DNA of 64,000 nucleotides from Mycolicibacterium sp. P9-22 (GCF_008329585.1 NZ_NPKP01000003.1:372001-436000), one strand, 5' to 3'; numbered from the stretch's first letter, positions 1-9,422 are shown. Made by a program: numbers and translations. The notes: a model not told the origin generated them from the letters alone.

Positions 1-201
1 ACCCAGACCGCGTTCGGCTGGTCGCTGTTCGACGGTGGGTTCACCTTCGCCAGCAAGATCGCCTCGGCGGCTTCCGAATTCAACGACCAGTACAAGGCGG
101 GCGCCTACATCGCCGCCGGCCTGGTGCTGTTCATCCTCACGTTCGTGGTGAACTCGCTGGCCCGCGCCGCGGTTTCCGGAAAGGACCGGTCCGCATCATG
201 A
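1..201 (+). CDS. pstC: Phosphate ABC transporter permease PstC, C-terminal end (partial)
   Basis: The window opens inside this gene; about 66 C-terminal codons are visible in frame 1, ending in TGA at 199-201. The fragment holds a final hydrophobic segment ([13 protein letters not shown]-like, roughly the last 25-10 residues) followed by a short basic tail, as in the last membrane helix of PstC. Identification rests on position: it overlaps pstA by the ATGA at 198-201 and pstB follows, which is the usual pstS-pstC-pstA-pstB order. PstC pairs with PstA to form the inner-membrane channel for inorganic phosphate. The start, and presumably the substrate-binding lipoprotein PstS, lie upstream of the window. 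Confidence 0.85.
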   Translation, partial: TQTAFGWSLFDGGFTFASKIASAASEFNDQYKAGAYIAAGLVLFILTFVVNSLARAAVSGKDRSAS

Positions 202-1112
202 CCGCAACGCTGGATCAGCCGATCAAGGCCCCGACCTTCCAGGGCGTCAGCGGCCGCCGGAAGTTCGTCGACAAGTTCGCCACCGTGCTGGTCACCGCGT
301 CCGTGGTGATCGCGATCGTTCCGCTGGTGTGGGTGCTCTACACGGTGGTCTCCAAGGGCATCGGTGTGGTGCTGTCGAGCACCTGGTGGATGAACTCGCA
401 GGCCGGTATGACCGCCTTCCAGCCGGGCGGCGGTGCCTACCACGCCATCGTCGGCTCCCTGCTGCAGGCCTTGATCTGTGCGGTCATCTCCATCCCGATC
501 GGCATCTTCGTGGCCATCTACCTGGTGGAGTACGGCGGCGGGACCCGGCTGGGCAAGGTGACCACCTTCATGGTCGACATCCTCACCGGTGTGCCCTCGA
601 TCGTGGCGGCCCTGTTCATCTACGCGCTGTGGGTCGCGACGCTGGGCTTCCAGCGCTCGGGCCTGGCGGTGTCACTCGCCTTGGTGCTGTTGATGATTCC
701 GGTCATCGTGCGCGCCACCGAGGAGATGCTGCGCATCGTCCCGATGGACCTGCGTGAGGCGAGTTACGCACTGGGCGTGCCGAAGTGGAAGACCATCTCG
801 GCGATCGTGGTGCCGACCGCGCTGTCGGGCATCGTCACCGGCATCCTGCTGTCGCTGGCCCGCGTCATGGGCGAGACGGCACCGCTGCTGATCCTGGTGG
901 GCTACGCCCAGGCCATGAACTTCGACATGTTCAGCGGCTTCATGGGTTCGCTGCCCGGCATGATGTTCGACCAGACATCGGCGGGCGCAGGCGCCAACCC
1001 GGTTCCGACCGACCGGCTGTGGGGCGCTGCGCTCACGCTGGTGGTCCTCATCGCGCTGCTCAATGTCGGTGCGCGGTTCATTGCCAAGTTCTTTGCCCCT
1101 AAAAAGGTCTAG
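198..1112 (+). CDS. pstA: Phosphate ABC transporter permease PstA
   Basis: A 304-residue integral membrane protein, the second permease of the high-affinity phosphate importer. Around six hydrophobic segments can be seen (about residues 28-55, 82-110, 122-150, 155-175, 200-235, 274-300). The ABC-permease EAA-type loop lies near residues 174-210 ([19 protein letters not shown]), which docks onto the ATPase PstB. Length matches the PstA family. The ATG overlaps the pstC stop as ATGA, so translation is coupled, and pstB follows after 19 nt. Expression is expected to rise under phosphate limitation through SenX3-RegX3, but the promoter is outside the window. Confidence 0.95.
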   Translation: MTATLDQPIKAPTFQGVSGRRKFVDKFATVLVTASVVIAIVPLVWVLYTVVSKGIGVVLSSTWWMNSQAGMTAFQPGGGAYHAIVGSLLQALICAVISIPIGIFVAIYLVEYGGGTRLGKVTTFMVDILTGVPSIVAALFIYALWVATLGFQRSGLAVSLALVLLMIPVIVRATEEMLRIVPMDLREASYALGVPKWKTISAIVVPTALSGIVTGILLSLARVMGETAPLLILVGYAQAMNFDMFSGFMGSLPGMMFDQTSAGAGANPVPTDRLWGAALTLVVLIALLNVGARFIAKFFAPKKV

Positions 1113-1131
1113 CAGGTTTAGGAGATAACCC

Positions 1132-1908
<777 letters not shown>

Positions 1909-1911
1909 GCA

Positions 1912-2886
1912 CTACGGGGTCAGCACCACCCGGGTGCCCGACGGTGCCGCGGCGTTCCAGGCCTCGGTGACTTCGGCCAACGGGCGGATGAGCGTGCGCA
2001 GTTCGACGGCGCCGGTGGTGACCATGTCGAACAGGCGCGGCAGCGCCTCGGTACGTATCCGGGTCAGCTCCTCCGGGGGCACGCTGCCGATACCGACGCC
2101 CGACAGGGTGATGCCGGTGCCGCGCAGGATCGCGGCCGGCAACGCGATGTCCGGCCCCGCCATCGATCCGATCTGGACGAACCGGGTGCGGTAATGGTGC
2201 GCGGCGGGGTGGCTGGCGGCCAGTGCGGCAAGGGCTTTCGCGGCGGGATCGCCCCAGAGGTAATCCAGTACCGCGTCGAACGGACGCTCGGCGTGCTCCG
2301 CGCTGATCCGCTCACCGATCTCCGCGTCGCCGATGTTGATCGCCTCATCCGCCCCTGCCGTGCGCAGCCACTGCAACCGGCTCTCGTTGCGGCCGGTGAC
2401 GGTGACGCGCCCGGCGCCGAACACCGATTTGGCCAGCTGTACGGCCATCGATCCGGTGACACCGGTGGCGCCCAGGATCAGCACATGCTGCCCGGGTTGC
2501 ACGGCGGCGGCGAATTCCAGTGCAGCCCAAGCGGACATTCCCGGATTCGGTACCGCGGCTGCGGTGACCGCATCGATGCCCTCCGGAACCTCGACCCATC
2601 CGTGGGCGCTGATCAGGGTGCGTTCGGCCATCATGCCGTAGGGCGCCACCGCGCCGGTGTAGACCCGGCGGCCGTCGTCGAGGCGGGCCACGCCGTCCAC
2701 GCCTGGGATCGCGGGGAACGTGAGTTCGCCACTGGCATAGTGCTTTCCACTGATGATCCCCTTGGTGATATTGGTCAGCGCGGAGGCTTCGACGGTGGCC
2801 GTCACGGTACCGTCACCGGGTTGTGGGTCGGCGAAATCGGTGTAGGTGGGGGATAGCCCCGCTTCGGTGACGACGGCTGCTTTCAT
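1912..2886 (-). CDS. Zinc-independent MDR oxidoreductase (quinone reductase-like)
   Basis: A 324-residue medium-chain dehydrogenase/reductase. A GroES-like N-terminal half is followed by a Rossmann fold with the glycine motif LGATGVTGSMA near residue 135; no structural-zinc cysteine cluster is present, so it is a quinone-oxidoreductase/enoyl-reductase type using NAD(P)H. The substrate cannot be read from sequence. Start: ATG preceded by GAGGAGAGGTC. It is divergent from a MarR regulator at 2969, and palindromes related to TGGTTTC/GAAACCA fill the gap, so repression by that MarR protein is likely. Confidence 0.85.
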   Translation of the reverse strand: MKAAVVTEAGLSPTYTDFADPQPGDGTVTATVEASALTNITKGIISGKHYASGELTFPAIPGVDGVARLDDGRRVYTGAVAPYGMMAERTLISAHGWVEVPEGIDAVTAAAVPNPGMSAWAALEFAAAVQPGQHVLILGATGVTGSMAVQLAKSVFGAGRVTVTGRNESRLQWLRTAGADEAINIGDAEIGERISAEHAERPFDAVLDYLWGDPAAKALAALAASHPAAHHYRTRFVQIGSMAGPDIALPAAILRGTGITLSGVGIGSVPPEELTRIRTEALPRLFDMVTTGAVELRTLIRPLAEVTEAWNAAAPSGTRVVLTP

Positions 2887-2913
2887 GACCTCTCCTCATG
2901 GTTTCCAGAAATA

Positions 2914-2930
2914 TGGTTTCTATGGAAACA
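2914..2930. promoter_or_regulatory. Probable MarR operator, site 1
   Basis: TGGTTTCTATGGAAACA is an inverted repeat with perfect GTTTC/GAAAC arms and a 4-nt centre. It lies 28 bp before the oxidoreductase start and 39 bp before the MarR start. A degenerate third copy (TGGTTTCCAGAAATATG) begins at 2899. Placement between the divergent genes suits an operator for both. Confidence 0.6.
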
Positions 2931-2960
2931 ATGTACGGCGAGGGCCCGCGGATGGCAATA

Positions 2961-2978
2961 TGGTTTCCATGAAAACCA
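2961..2978. promoter_or_regulatory. Probable MarR operator, site 2, overlapping the marR start
   Basis: TGGTTTCCATGAAAACCA has perfect 6-bp arms (TGGTTT/AAACCA) around a CATG-containing centre; its middle contains the ATG of the MarR gene (2969). It repeats the half-site seen at 2914. Binding here would block the regulator's own expression. Confidence 0.6.
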
Positions 2979-3481
2979 AGTCCGGGCTGATCGACGAGAT
3001 CAACATGTTGATCGGATCGGTCGGTGACAAGTTCGATGCCGATGCGGACGGCGACCCGGAACGCGACTTCGTGGCGCAACGCTGCCCGAAACGCCTCGAG
3101 CAGCTCGCCCGCGGATTACCGATGCTCTCGATGCACCTGCTCGACGTCATCGCCGACGGGCCGGTGAGCCTGGTCGGGCTGGCCGGCAAATCCGGTCAAC
3201 TCAAGGGAACGGTCTCCAAGCACGTTCAGCGCCTGGTCGAGGCCGGTCTGGTGGTGCGCACGCCGGTGCCCGGCAACCGCAAAGAGATCCAGCTGGACCT
3301 CACGGCGGACGGCGCGCTGGTCAGCGCCGCGCACCGCGAAATGCACGACGAGATGAACCTCGGGATACGCGAATTCCTGCAGCGCTACAGCAATGCCGAG
3401 CTACAGGTACTGGAAAAGGTGCTCCGGGACCTGCTGGCCGCCCGCAAGGAAGGCGTGCGGATCGTTGCCGGCGACGGCTGA
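2969..3481 (+). CDS. MarR-family transcriptional regulator
   Basis: About 170 residues. A winged-helix segment spans roughly residues 55-120: SMHLLDVIADGPVSLVGLA, then a recognition-helix region GQLKGTVSKHVQRLVEAG and a wing with basic residues (VPGNRKE). This is the MarR/HTH_27 pattern; the N-terminal 50 residues probably help form the dimer. Two starts are possible, ATG 2960 and ATG 2969; neither has a Shine-Dalgarno sequence. I chose 2969 because it sits in the palindrome centre. It is divergent from the MDR oxidoreductase and the shared gap holds repeated palindromes, so it likely represses both. The ligand is unknown. Confidence 0.8.
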   Translation: MKTKSGLIDEINMLIGSVGDKFDADADGDPERDFVAQRCPKRLEQLARGLPMLSMHLLDVIADGPVSLVGLAGKSGQLKGTVSKHVQRLVEAGLVVRTPVPGNRKEIQLDLTADGALVSAAHREMHDEMNLGIREFLQRYSNAELQVLEKVLRDLLAARKEGVRIVAGDG

Positions 3482-3483
3482 GC

Positions 3484-4152
3484 TCAGCGTGGCTCGTCGA
3501 ACGTCGTGTCCTCCGGAAATGATCCGGTGGCGGTGAAGATCACCCGGCGGGCCACCTCGACGGCGTGGTCGGCGAAGCGCTCGTAGAAGCGGCTCAGCAA
3601 CGTGACGTCGACGGCGGCGGTGACACCGTGCTTCCAGTCCTTGTCCATCAGCACCGAGAACAGGTGACGGTGCAGATCATCCATCGCATCGTCTTCGTCG
3701 CGGATCAGAGCGGCCTTCTCCGGGTCCAGCGTCTCCAGCACCTCTTGCGCGCTACGGCTCAATTCCACTGCGACACGGCCCATCTCGGCGAAGTAGCCGT
3801 TGACTTCCTCGGGCAGTGCGTGCTGCGGGTGGCGGCGGCGGGCGATCTTGGCGACGTGCAGGGCGAGCGCGCCCATCCGGTCGATATCGGCGACAATCTG
3901 GATTCCGCTGACGATGGCGCGCAGATCTCCGGCAACCGGTCCCTGCAGGGCCAACAGCATGAAAGCGGCTTCTTCGGCGCGTACGCTGATCTCGGTGATG
4001 CGGTCATGGTCGGTGATGACCTGTTCGGCGAGCGCCAGATCCGCCTGCAGCAGGGACTGGGTCGCGCGCTCCATTGCCACGCCGGCCAGGCCACACATCT
4101 CACCGAGTTGAACGGTCAACGAAGACAGCTGTTCTTGATACGCAGTACGCAT
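3484..4152 (-). CDS. phoU: Phosphate-signalling protein PhoU
   Basis: A 222-residue all-helical protein with the two tandem PhoU repeats (about residues 10-100 and 115-205). The conserved helical face is visible in [30 protein letters not shown]-type sequence and in the second repeat ([17 protein letters not shown], close to the family ERxxDHA motif). PhoU links the Pst transporter to the SenX3-RegX3 sensor pair, keeping the phosphate-starvation response off when phosphate is plentiful; mycobacterial copies (PhoY) are also linked to drug tolerance. It lies convergent to MarR and near pstB. A promoter with a PHO-box-like direct repeat lies upstream. Confidence 0.93.
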   Translation of the reverse strand: MRTAYQEQLSSLTVQLGEMCGLAGVAMERATQSLLQADLALAEQVITDHDRITEISVRAEEAAFMLLALQGPVAGDLRAIVSGIQIVADIDRMGALALHVAKIARRRHPQHALPEEVNGYFAEMGRVAVELSRSAQEVLETLDPEKAALIRDEDDAMDDLHRHLFSVLMDKDWKHGVTAAVDVTLLSRFYERFADHAVEVARRVIFTATGSFPEDTTFDEPR

Positions 4153-4158
4153 GCACTT

Positions 4159-4187
4159 ACCTTACGGTTGCCGGGCCCGAAGGTCAC
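4159..4187 (-). promoter_or_regulatory. Promoter of phoU
   Basis: On the minus strand GTGACC (4182-4187) is separated by 17 nt from TAAGGT (4159-4164), which ends 6 nt before the phoU ATG. This gives either a leaderless transcript or one whose AAGG serves as a short ribosome site. Confidence 0.5.
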
Positions 4188-4196
4188 GATGCCACA

Positions 4197-4214
4197 GATG
4201 AACGAACGGTGAAT
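4197..4214 (-). promoter_or_regulatory. Candidate PHO box (RegX3-type direct repeat) upstream of phoU
   Basis: Minus-strand reading gives ATTCACC and GTTCATC in direct repeat with an 11-bp period, resembling the GTTCAC-type 11-nt units of actinobacterial PHO boxes. It sits just upstream of the -35 of the phoU promoter, where an activator would bind. The motif is short, so this is a proposal. Confidence 0.4.
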
Positions 4215-4238
4215 GCCCCTTTCCCTGCGGGGTCGGGA

Positions 4239-6254
4239 CTATTCGCAGGTGGTGTCCGCTGCGTTGGTGACGGTCAGGTCCTCGGGAAGCTCCGTGGTCT
4301 GCGCACTGCTGGTTCCGCGCACCATGTGCACCTGTACCGGCGATCCGCTCGGTGAGGGCGGGCTCACCGAGCTGAAATCGGAGCCCAGCACCACCCGCAC
4401 CACATCGCCCATCCCCGTCACCCGCTCGATGGTGGCGTTGTGGAACGACGACGCCACGGTGGCGGCGGCCTGCTCGTTACCGGGTGAGAAGAACACCGTC
4501 GTCGAGCTCAGCGGGCCCGGGTAGTCATCGGGGGTGTCGATGTTGAATCCGTGTTGCTGCAACACATCGGCGGCGCTGCTGGCCAGTCCGGATTCTCCCG
4601 TCGAGTTCGACACCCGCACGGTGACCGCGCCGGGTTCGGTCGCCACGGCGTCGACAAGCTCACCGTCCGGGTTGGCCGGTGCGGTTGTGCCGCTGCCGGA
4701 TTCGGGGGTCTCGGGCACCGGGGTGTTGTCGGCGTTGCGTTCCTCGGGCAGCGGATCATCGTTGATGATCGCCTCGAACAACGCGGCCATATCGTCGACG
4801 CGGGGCTGCTCGTTGCCGTAGTCGTCGGCGTAGCCGGTGGTGGGCACGGTGACGAAGGTGATCCGGCCCGCGTTCACACCCTGGACGGACTGCCCCAGGT
4901 CGACGAGGTCCTTGGTGCGGATGTTGTCGACGAAACTGTCCTCGATGAACATGTTGACGACGTTGTTGAGCTTGCTGAGGCTGAAGAACACCTCTCTGGA
5001 GATCAGCGAGCGCAGCAGCGAGGACAGGAACAACTGCTGGCGCTTGATGCGGCCGTAGTCGCCGTTGACCTCGGTGGTCACCTGACGGGCGCGCACGTAG
5101 TTCAGCGCGGTGTGGCCGTCGACCATCTGCCGGCCCGGGTTGGCGAGCACGGTGCCCAATTCGTAGTCCTCCAGCGGGGTGGTGCTGCACACCTCCACAC
5201 CGCCGAGCGCGTCGACCATCTTCGCGAAGCCGGTGAAGTCGACGGCCATGAACCGGTTGACCGACAGGCCGGACAGTTTCTGGATGACCTTCACCAGGCA
5301 TTTGGGCCCGCCGACCGCATAGGCGGAATTCAGCTTGGTCTCGGTCCAGGCCTCGTCCATGCCGTACATCGGCGATTCTTCGTCGGTGATCGGCCCGTAG
5401 ATCCCGGTCTCCGGATTCCACGGTTCACACTGGATCGGCGTGATCGCCAGATCGCGCGGGAACGACACGGCCACAACACGTTTGCGGTCGGCCGGGATGT
5501 TGACCAGCATGATGGTGTCCGAGCGGGCGCCGGCGGCATCATCGGTGGTGCCCGCGCCGACCTCACTGTTCTGGCCGATGCGGCTGTCGGTGCCGACGAT
5601 CAGGAAGTTCTCGTCGCCGAACTGGGCGTTGGGGTCGACGATGTCGCGCGAGTTGGGATCCAGCGCGGACACCCGGTTGAGGCTGTTGTTCTTCATCGAC
5701 TGCCATTGCCAGGCGCCGCCGGTCAGTGCCAGCGCGCACACCGCGATGAGGGCGGCGGCCACGCGGCCGATGTTGCGGGCCCGGTGGTGCTGCACCGGTG
5801 CCGGGCGAGCGGTGTGCAAGGGGTGTGGCGGCCGGACGGCGGCCAGGTCGGGCAGTTCGGCGGCGTACGCCGAAGGCACGTGCATGACCTCGGTGACGGG
5901 ATCGGTCGGGTCGCGGCGGGCGCTGCGTTCGGGGGAGACCGGCTCGAAGACCACGGCCTCGACCGGCTCGACCGGATCGGTGATCTCGGTGGGACTCTCC
6001 GCTGCCGCCTCGTCGGCGGGATCTGCACGGTGCCGGCGGGCGCGACCGGAGCTGGGCTGGTCGGCCGCCAGCTTGGCGATCAGGTCGGCGACGGTGACGC
6101 CGTCGGTGTGATTACCCGCCGATGGGCTGGACGCCTGCGCGCGTTCCCACGGCGTGGCGCCTGGTACCGGTCGCGGGGATCGGGTAAGCCATTGATTGTC
6201 CTCCCCGGGCGCGCGCTCGGGTCGGCCAGGAGTGGCGTTATCGCCGTCACTCAT
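4239..6254 (-). CDS. LytR-CpsA-Psr (LCP) family cell-wall ligase with LytR C-terminal domain
   Basis: 671 residues. Order of parts: a long polar, proline- and charge-rich cytoplasmic N-terminus (1-160), one membrane helix (about 163-182), an extracytoplasmic LCP domain (about 215-400) and a LytR_C domain (about 540-640). LCP catalytic residues are visible: GTDSR at 221-225, ARSDTIM at 243-249, and VSFPRD at 263-268, which bind the polyprenyl pyrophosphate and metal. LCP proteins attach arabinogalactan to peptidoglycan in mycobacteria (Lcp1/CpsA group). It corresponds in position to Rv0822c. It stands alone behind an intrinsic terminator that separates it from dusB. Confidence 0.92.
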   Translation of the reverse strand: MSDGDNATPGRPERAPGEDNQWLTRSPRPVPGATPWERAQASSPSAGNHTDGVTVADLIAKLAADQPSSGRARRHRADPADEAAAESPTEITDPVEPVEAVVFEPVSPERSARRDPTDPVTEVMHVPSAYAAELPDLAAVRPPHPLHTARPAPVQHHRARNIGRVAAALIAVCALALTGGAWQWQSMKNNSLNRVSALDPNSRDIVDPNAQFGDENFLIVGTDSRIGQNSEVGAGTTDDAAGARSDTIMLVNIPADRKRVVAVSFPRDLAITPIQCEPWNPETGIYGPITDEESPMYGMDEAWTETKLNSAYAVGGPKCLVKVIQKLSGLSVNRFMAVDFTGFAKMVDALGGVEVCSTTPLEDYELGTVLANPGRQMVDGHTALNYVRARQVTTEVNGDYGRIKRQQLFLSSLLRSLISREVFFSLSKLNNVVNMFIEDSFVDNIRTKDLVDLGQSVQGVNAGRITFVTVPTTGYADDYGNEQPRVDDMAALFEAIINDDPLPEERNADNTPVPETPESGSGTTAPANPDGELVDAVATEPGAVTVRVSNSTGESGLASSAADVLQQHGFNIDTPDDYPGPLSSTTVFFSPGNEQAAATVASSFHNATIERVTGMGDVVRVVLGSDFSSVSPPSPSGSPVQVHMVRGTSSAQTTELPEDLTVTNAADTTCE

Positions 6255-6316
6255 GTCCTACCGGCTTTCGGCTCGTGGGGTCGTGCGCGCCGTTGCACAC
6301 GTTCTCATCGGTGCTT

Positions 6317-6348
6317 GATAAAAGCTGCTGCTACTTCTTTTAGCAGCA
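6317..6348 (-). terminator. Intrinsic terminator downstream of dusB
   Basis: On the minus strand TGCTGCTA and TAGCAGCA form a perfect 8-bp stem with a 7-nt loop, followed by GCTTTTATC. It lies 119 nt after the dusB stop and upstream of the LCP start, so it ends the desA1-dusB transcript. The rest of the 6255-6466 gap shows nothing else I can support. Confidence 0.65.
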
Positions 6349-6466
6349 CTGCACCTGGCTCCGCCACCGGAGCCCGGTCAGGTGGTCTTTCATCGTACTG
6401 AGACAACCTGAGAGTCCGACAGCGCGCTGATGTGACGGAGCGGTCTCGGGATCGTCTCGGAAGAGG

Positions 6467-7579
6467 TCAGCCGCCGGAGTTCATCACGTCGGCGCCGACG
6501 GGCACCGTCAGGTCGTCGGGGTCGTCGAGCCAGCCCGCCGGCAGGCTGACCGAACCGGGGGAGCCCTGACGGCCGCGCGGCCCGCCCGCGACCTCCGGGA
6601 ACGGCACGTCCCCGTCGAGCTCGCCGAGCAGCGCATCCAACTCATCCATCGTCTTGACCAGCGCCATGGCCCGTCGCAGGTCGGCGCCGGCGGGGAAGCC
6701 GTGCATGTACCAGGCGACGTGCTTGCGGATATCGCGCATGCCCTTGTCCTCACCGAAGTGGGCCGAGAGCAGTTCGCCGTGGCGGCGCACGATCTGCGCG
6801 ACCTCGCCGAGCGTGGGAGGGGTCGCGATGGGGCGCCCGTTGAAGGCCGCCGACAGTTCGGCGAACAGCCACGGCCTGCCCAGGCAGCCGCGGCCGATGA
6901 CGACTCCGTCACACCCGGTCTGTTCCATCATCGCCAGGGCGTCGGTGGCGTCGAAGATATCGCCGTTGCCGAGCACCGGGATGGTGGTCACATGCTGCTT
7001 GAGCGCCGCGATCTGGCTCCAATCGGCGGTCCCGGAGTACCGCTGGGCGGCGGTGCGGGCATGTAGCGCCACGGCCGCCGCACCCTCGGACTCGGCGATG
7101 CGGCCGGCATCCAGGTGGGTGTGGTGGTCATCGTCGATGCCGATCCGGAATTTCACGGTGACCGGGATGTCGGTGCCTTCTGTCGCGGCGACTGCAGCCC
7201 TGACGATCTTGCCGAACAGCTTGCGCTTGTACGGGATCGCCGACCCGCCGCCGCGCTTGGTCACCTTGGGGACCGGGCAACCGAAGTTCATGTCGATGTG
7301 GTCGGCCAGGTTCTCGTCGACGATCATCTTGGCGGCCGCGTAGGTGGTGTCCGGATCCACGGTGTAGAGCTGCAGCGAACGCGGCGACTCGTCGGGGGCG
7401 AAGGTCGTCATGTGCATGGTCACCGGGTGTCGCTCGACGAGCGCACGCGCGGTCACCATCTCGCAGACGTAGAGCCCGCTGACGGTGCCGGCCCGGGCCA
7501 CCTCGAGCTCTCGGCACAGCGTGCGGAACGCGACATTTGTCACACCCGCCATCGGGGCCAGCACGACCGGGCTGGGCAA
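6467..7579 (-). CDS. dusB: tRNA-dihydrouridine synthase
   Basis: 370 residues from a TTG start. The TIM-barrel FMN enzyme reduces uridines in the tRNA D-loop using NADPH. Visible: the N-terminal SPVVLAPMAGVTNVAFR, the catalytic-cysteine motif NFGCPVPKVTKRGGGSA (cysteine 101) and the FMN-phosphate region GNGDIFDATDAL...GRGCLGRPWLF. It matches Rv0823c by position downstream of desA1 (53 nt). Odd point: the family's usual N-terminus (xxIGPLxLxSPVVLAPMAG) is encoded upstream of the TTG (GLQIGPLAL), yet no ATG, GTG or TTG occurs in frame there until well inside desA1. The true start is therefore uncertain. Confidence 0.93.
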   Translation of the reverse strand: MPSPVVLAPMAGVTNVAFRTLCRELEVARAGTVSGLYVCEMVTARALVERHPVTMHMTTFAPDESPRSLQLYTVDPDTTYAAAKMIVDENLADHIDMNFGCPVPKVTKRGGGSAIPYKRKLFGKIVRAAVAATEGTDIPVTVKFRIGIDDDHHTHLDAGRIAESEGAAAVALHARTAAQRYSGTADWSQIAALKQHVTTIPVLGNGDIFDATDALAMMEQTGCDGVVIGRGCLGRPWLFAELSAAFNGRPIATPPTLGEVAQIVRRHGELLSAHFGEDKGMRDIRKHVAWYMHGFPAGADLRRAMALVKTMDELDALLGELDGDVPFPEVAGGPRGRQGSPGSVSLPAGWLDDPDDLTVPVGADVMNSGG

Positions 7580-7632
7580 AGCGAGCGGCCCGATCTGTAA
7601 GCCAGACCGGGCCGTTTCGCTGGGTGCTGGGG

Positions 7633-8643
7633 CTAGGAGGCTGCCGATGATGACACCAACAGGTTCTTCATGGCCTTCTTCTCGGCCATCTTGCGCTCGC
7701 GCTCCAGGCGGCGCTCCTTGGCCACCTCGAACTTCACGCAGGTTTCCTCAAGCTCCTTGACGAGCTCGCCGAGATCGTCCCGCAGTCGGGCGCCCTCACC
7801 GGTGAAATCCTCACGCTCGAAGATGCGCCACTTCTTGAGCACCGGCATCACGACGTCCTCGAGGTGGATCCGCGGGTCGTACACGCCGCCGACGGCGATG
7901 GTGACGGCCTTGCGACGGAACTCGGGCACGGTGTATCCGGGCATCTTGAAGTTGCGCAGCACCCGGTGCAGCGACTTCATCGCCTGGTTGGGCACCATGT
8001 CCAGACCGGCGGCGGACACGTCGCGGTAGAAGATCATGTGCAGGTTCTCATCGGCAGAGATGCGGCCGAGTAGCTGGTCGGCGATGGTCTCTTCGCAGGC
8101 CTTGCCGGTGTTGCGGTGCGAGACGCGGGTGGCCAGTTCCTGGAAGGTCACGTAGACGACGGAGTCGAACAGCGTGGACGCAAAGAGGTCGCCCTGCTGG
8201 TTCTGGCCGGGGGAGAAGCCGCGGGTGACCTGCTCGACGCGCAACTCTTCGAGTTCGACGGGGTCGATGGCGCGGGTGACCAGCAGGTAGTCGCGCAGGG
8301 CGATCCCGTGCCGGTTCTCTTCGGCGGTCCAGCGGTTGACCCACCAGCCCCACGGGCCGTCCATGGTGAAGTTCATCGCGATCTCGCGATGGTAGGAGGG
8401 CAGATTGTCCTCGGTCAGCAGGTTCTGCACCATCGCGGTCTGGGCGACCTCGGAGAGCTTGGACTGCTCGGGGTGCCAGTCCTGCCCGCCGAGGGCGTAG
8501 AAGTTCTTGCCGTCCGACCACGGGATGTAGTCGTGCGGGTTCCAGTCCTTGCGCATGGCGAGGTGCCGGTTGATGTTCTTCTCGACGACAGGTTCGAGCT
8601 CGCGCAGCAATTGCACGTCGGGTAGGTCTTGCGACACGTTCAC
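7633..8643 (-). CDS. desA1: Acyl-[ACP] desaturase DesA1
   Basis: 336 residues, the usual length of mycobacterial DesA1. It is a soluble di-iron desaturase acting on acyl carrier protein-bound fatty chains and required for mycolic acid synthesis. The two iron-binding motifs are intact: EENRH at 108-112 and DENLH at 198-202. The start is GTG with GGGAG just upstream. A near-consensus promoter lies 32-60 bp upstream. dusB follows, probably in the same transcript. Its position next to dusB and a TetR gene matches Rv0824c. Confidence 0.93.
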   Translation of the reverse strand: MNVSQDLPDVQLLRELEPVVEKNINRHLAMRKDWNPHDYIPWSDGKNFYALGGQDWHPEQSKLSEVAQTAMVQNLLTEDNLPSYHREIAMNFTMDGPWGWWVNRWTAEENRHGIALRDYLLVTRAIDPVELEELRVEQVTRGFSPGQNQQGDLFASTLFDSVVYVTFQELATRVSHRNTGKACEETIADQLLGRISADENLHMIFYRDVSAAGLDMVPNQAMKSLHRVLRNFKMPGYTVPEFRRKAVTIAVGGVYDPRIHLEDVVMPVLKKWRIFEREDFTGEGARLRDDLGELVKELEETCVKFEVAKERRLERERKMAEKKAMKNLLVSSSAAS

Positions 8644-8674
8644 TCCCAGTTATCTGTACCTGTTGGTAGCACTC

Positions 8675-8703
8675 AATATATCTGTGCCCCCCAGTGACAT
8701 CAA
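8675..8703 (-). promoter_or_regulatory. desA1 promoter
   Basis: Minus strand: TTGATG (8698-8703), a 17-nt spacer, then TATATT (8675-8680). The predicted transcript start near 8668 gives a leader of about 25 nt containing the GGGAG ribosome site. It is among the strongest vegetative promoter matches in the window. Confidence 0.7.
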
Positions 8704-8767
8704 GTTACCCGGCCTGTGCGTTGGATAACGGTTGTCAATCGATCTGATTGCGCTGTGCCGGGATGCG

Positions 8768-9352
8768 TCAGCGAACGGTGGCGCGGCTGAGCAGCATGTC
8801 GGTGCAGTAGTCGACGAACTGCTCGCGCGTGGCGGTCAGCCTGCCGTTCAGGTAAGCGGTGAACAGTGCAGTCAGGGCGCCGATCAGACCGGTCGCGACC
8901 ATCGCCTGCAAAGCCGGATCGGTGATCTCGGTGAGCTTGTGCTGCAGCAGCGCGATGAAGTTCGGCATCCATTCCGCGCCGGATTTGGTGAGCACCGGTT
9001 CCCGCTCGGGCGCCAGCAGCAGCACCCGGCCGCGGCTCGGGTCGTCGACCATCAGCGCCACGAACGTCTCGACCGCGTCGCGCGGTGTCTGCGAGGACAG
9101 CAGGGCCTTCATCGCGGTGCCACACACGTCGTCATAGACGGCCCGCACGAATTCGTCGCGGTCGGTGAAGCTCTCGTAGAAATACCGTTCGGTGAGGCCC
9201 GCTTCGCGGCAGACCGCGCGCACGGTCAGTGCCGGGCCGGCCGCCCCGCCGAGCAGGGTCACCCCGGCGGCGATGAGTTCACCGCGCCGCAAGGTCTGGC
9301 GATCCTGCAGGGGAACGCCGGACCATCGACCACGTCGTTGACCGGACGGCAC
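8768..9352 (-). CDS. TetR-family transcriptional regulator
   Basis: 194 residues from GTG with AGGAG upstream. The N-terminal helix-turn-helix (about 20-65) reads LRRGELIAAGVTLLG...LTVRAVCREAGLTERYFYESFTDRDEF, the TetR pattern; the rest is the ligand-binding helical domain. It is divergent from the DUF2236 gene, and a palindrome at 9388-9403 lies between the regulator and the likely start of that gene. It corresponds to Rv0825c by position. Probable control of the neighbour; ligand unknown. Confidence 0.85.
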   Translation of the reverse strand: MPSGQRRGRWSGVPLQDRQTLRRGELIAAGVTLLGGAAGPALTVRAVCREAGLTERYFYESFTDRDEFVRAVYDDVCGTAMKALLSSQTPRDAVETFVALMVDDPSRGRVLLLAPEREPVLTKSGAEWMPNFIALLQHKLTEITDPALQAMVATGLIGALTALFTAYLNGRLTATREQFVDYCTDMLLSRATVR

Positions 9353-9387
9353 ATCACTCCTAAGCTGCGTAATGACAACGAGTGTAG

Positions 9388-9403
9388 TCAGAATCGTTTC
9401 TGA
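9388..9403. promoter_or_regulatory. Palindrome between TetR and DUF2236 gene (candidate operator)
   Basis: TCAGAATCGTTTCTGA: perfect 6-bp arms with a 4-nt centre. It falls inside the first codons if the DUF2236 gene starts at ATG 9372, but in its 5' leader if it starts at GTG 9423. A looser TGAC/GTCA pair spans 9373-9390. Confidence 0.5.
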
Positions 9404-9422
9404 GTGGGACGGGAAGTTCGCA

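Noticed and set aside
4551-6401. A 616-codon plus-strand frame opposite the LCP gene
   Set aside because: It has no domain pattern and an Arg/Gly/Val/His-rich composition typical of the reverse of GC-rich genes, while the LCP gene on the other strand has clear catalytic motifs.
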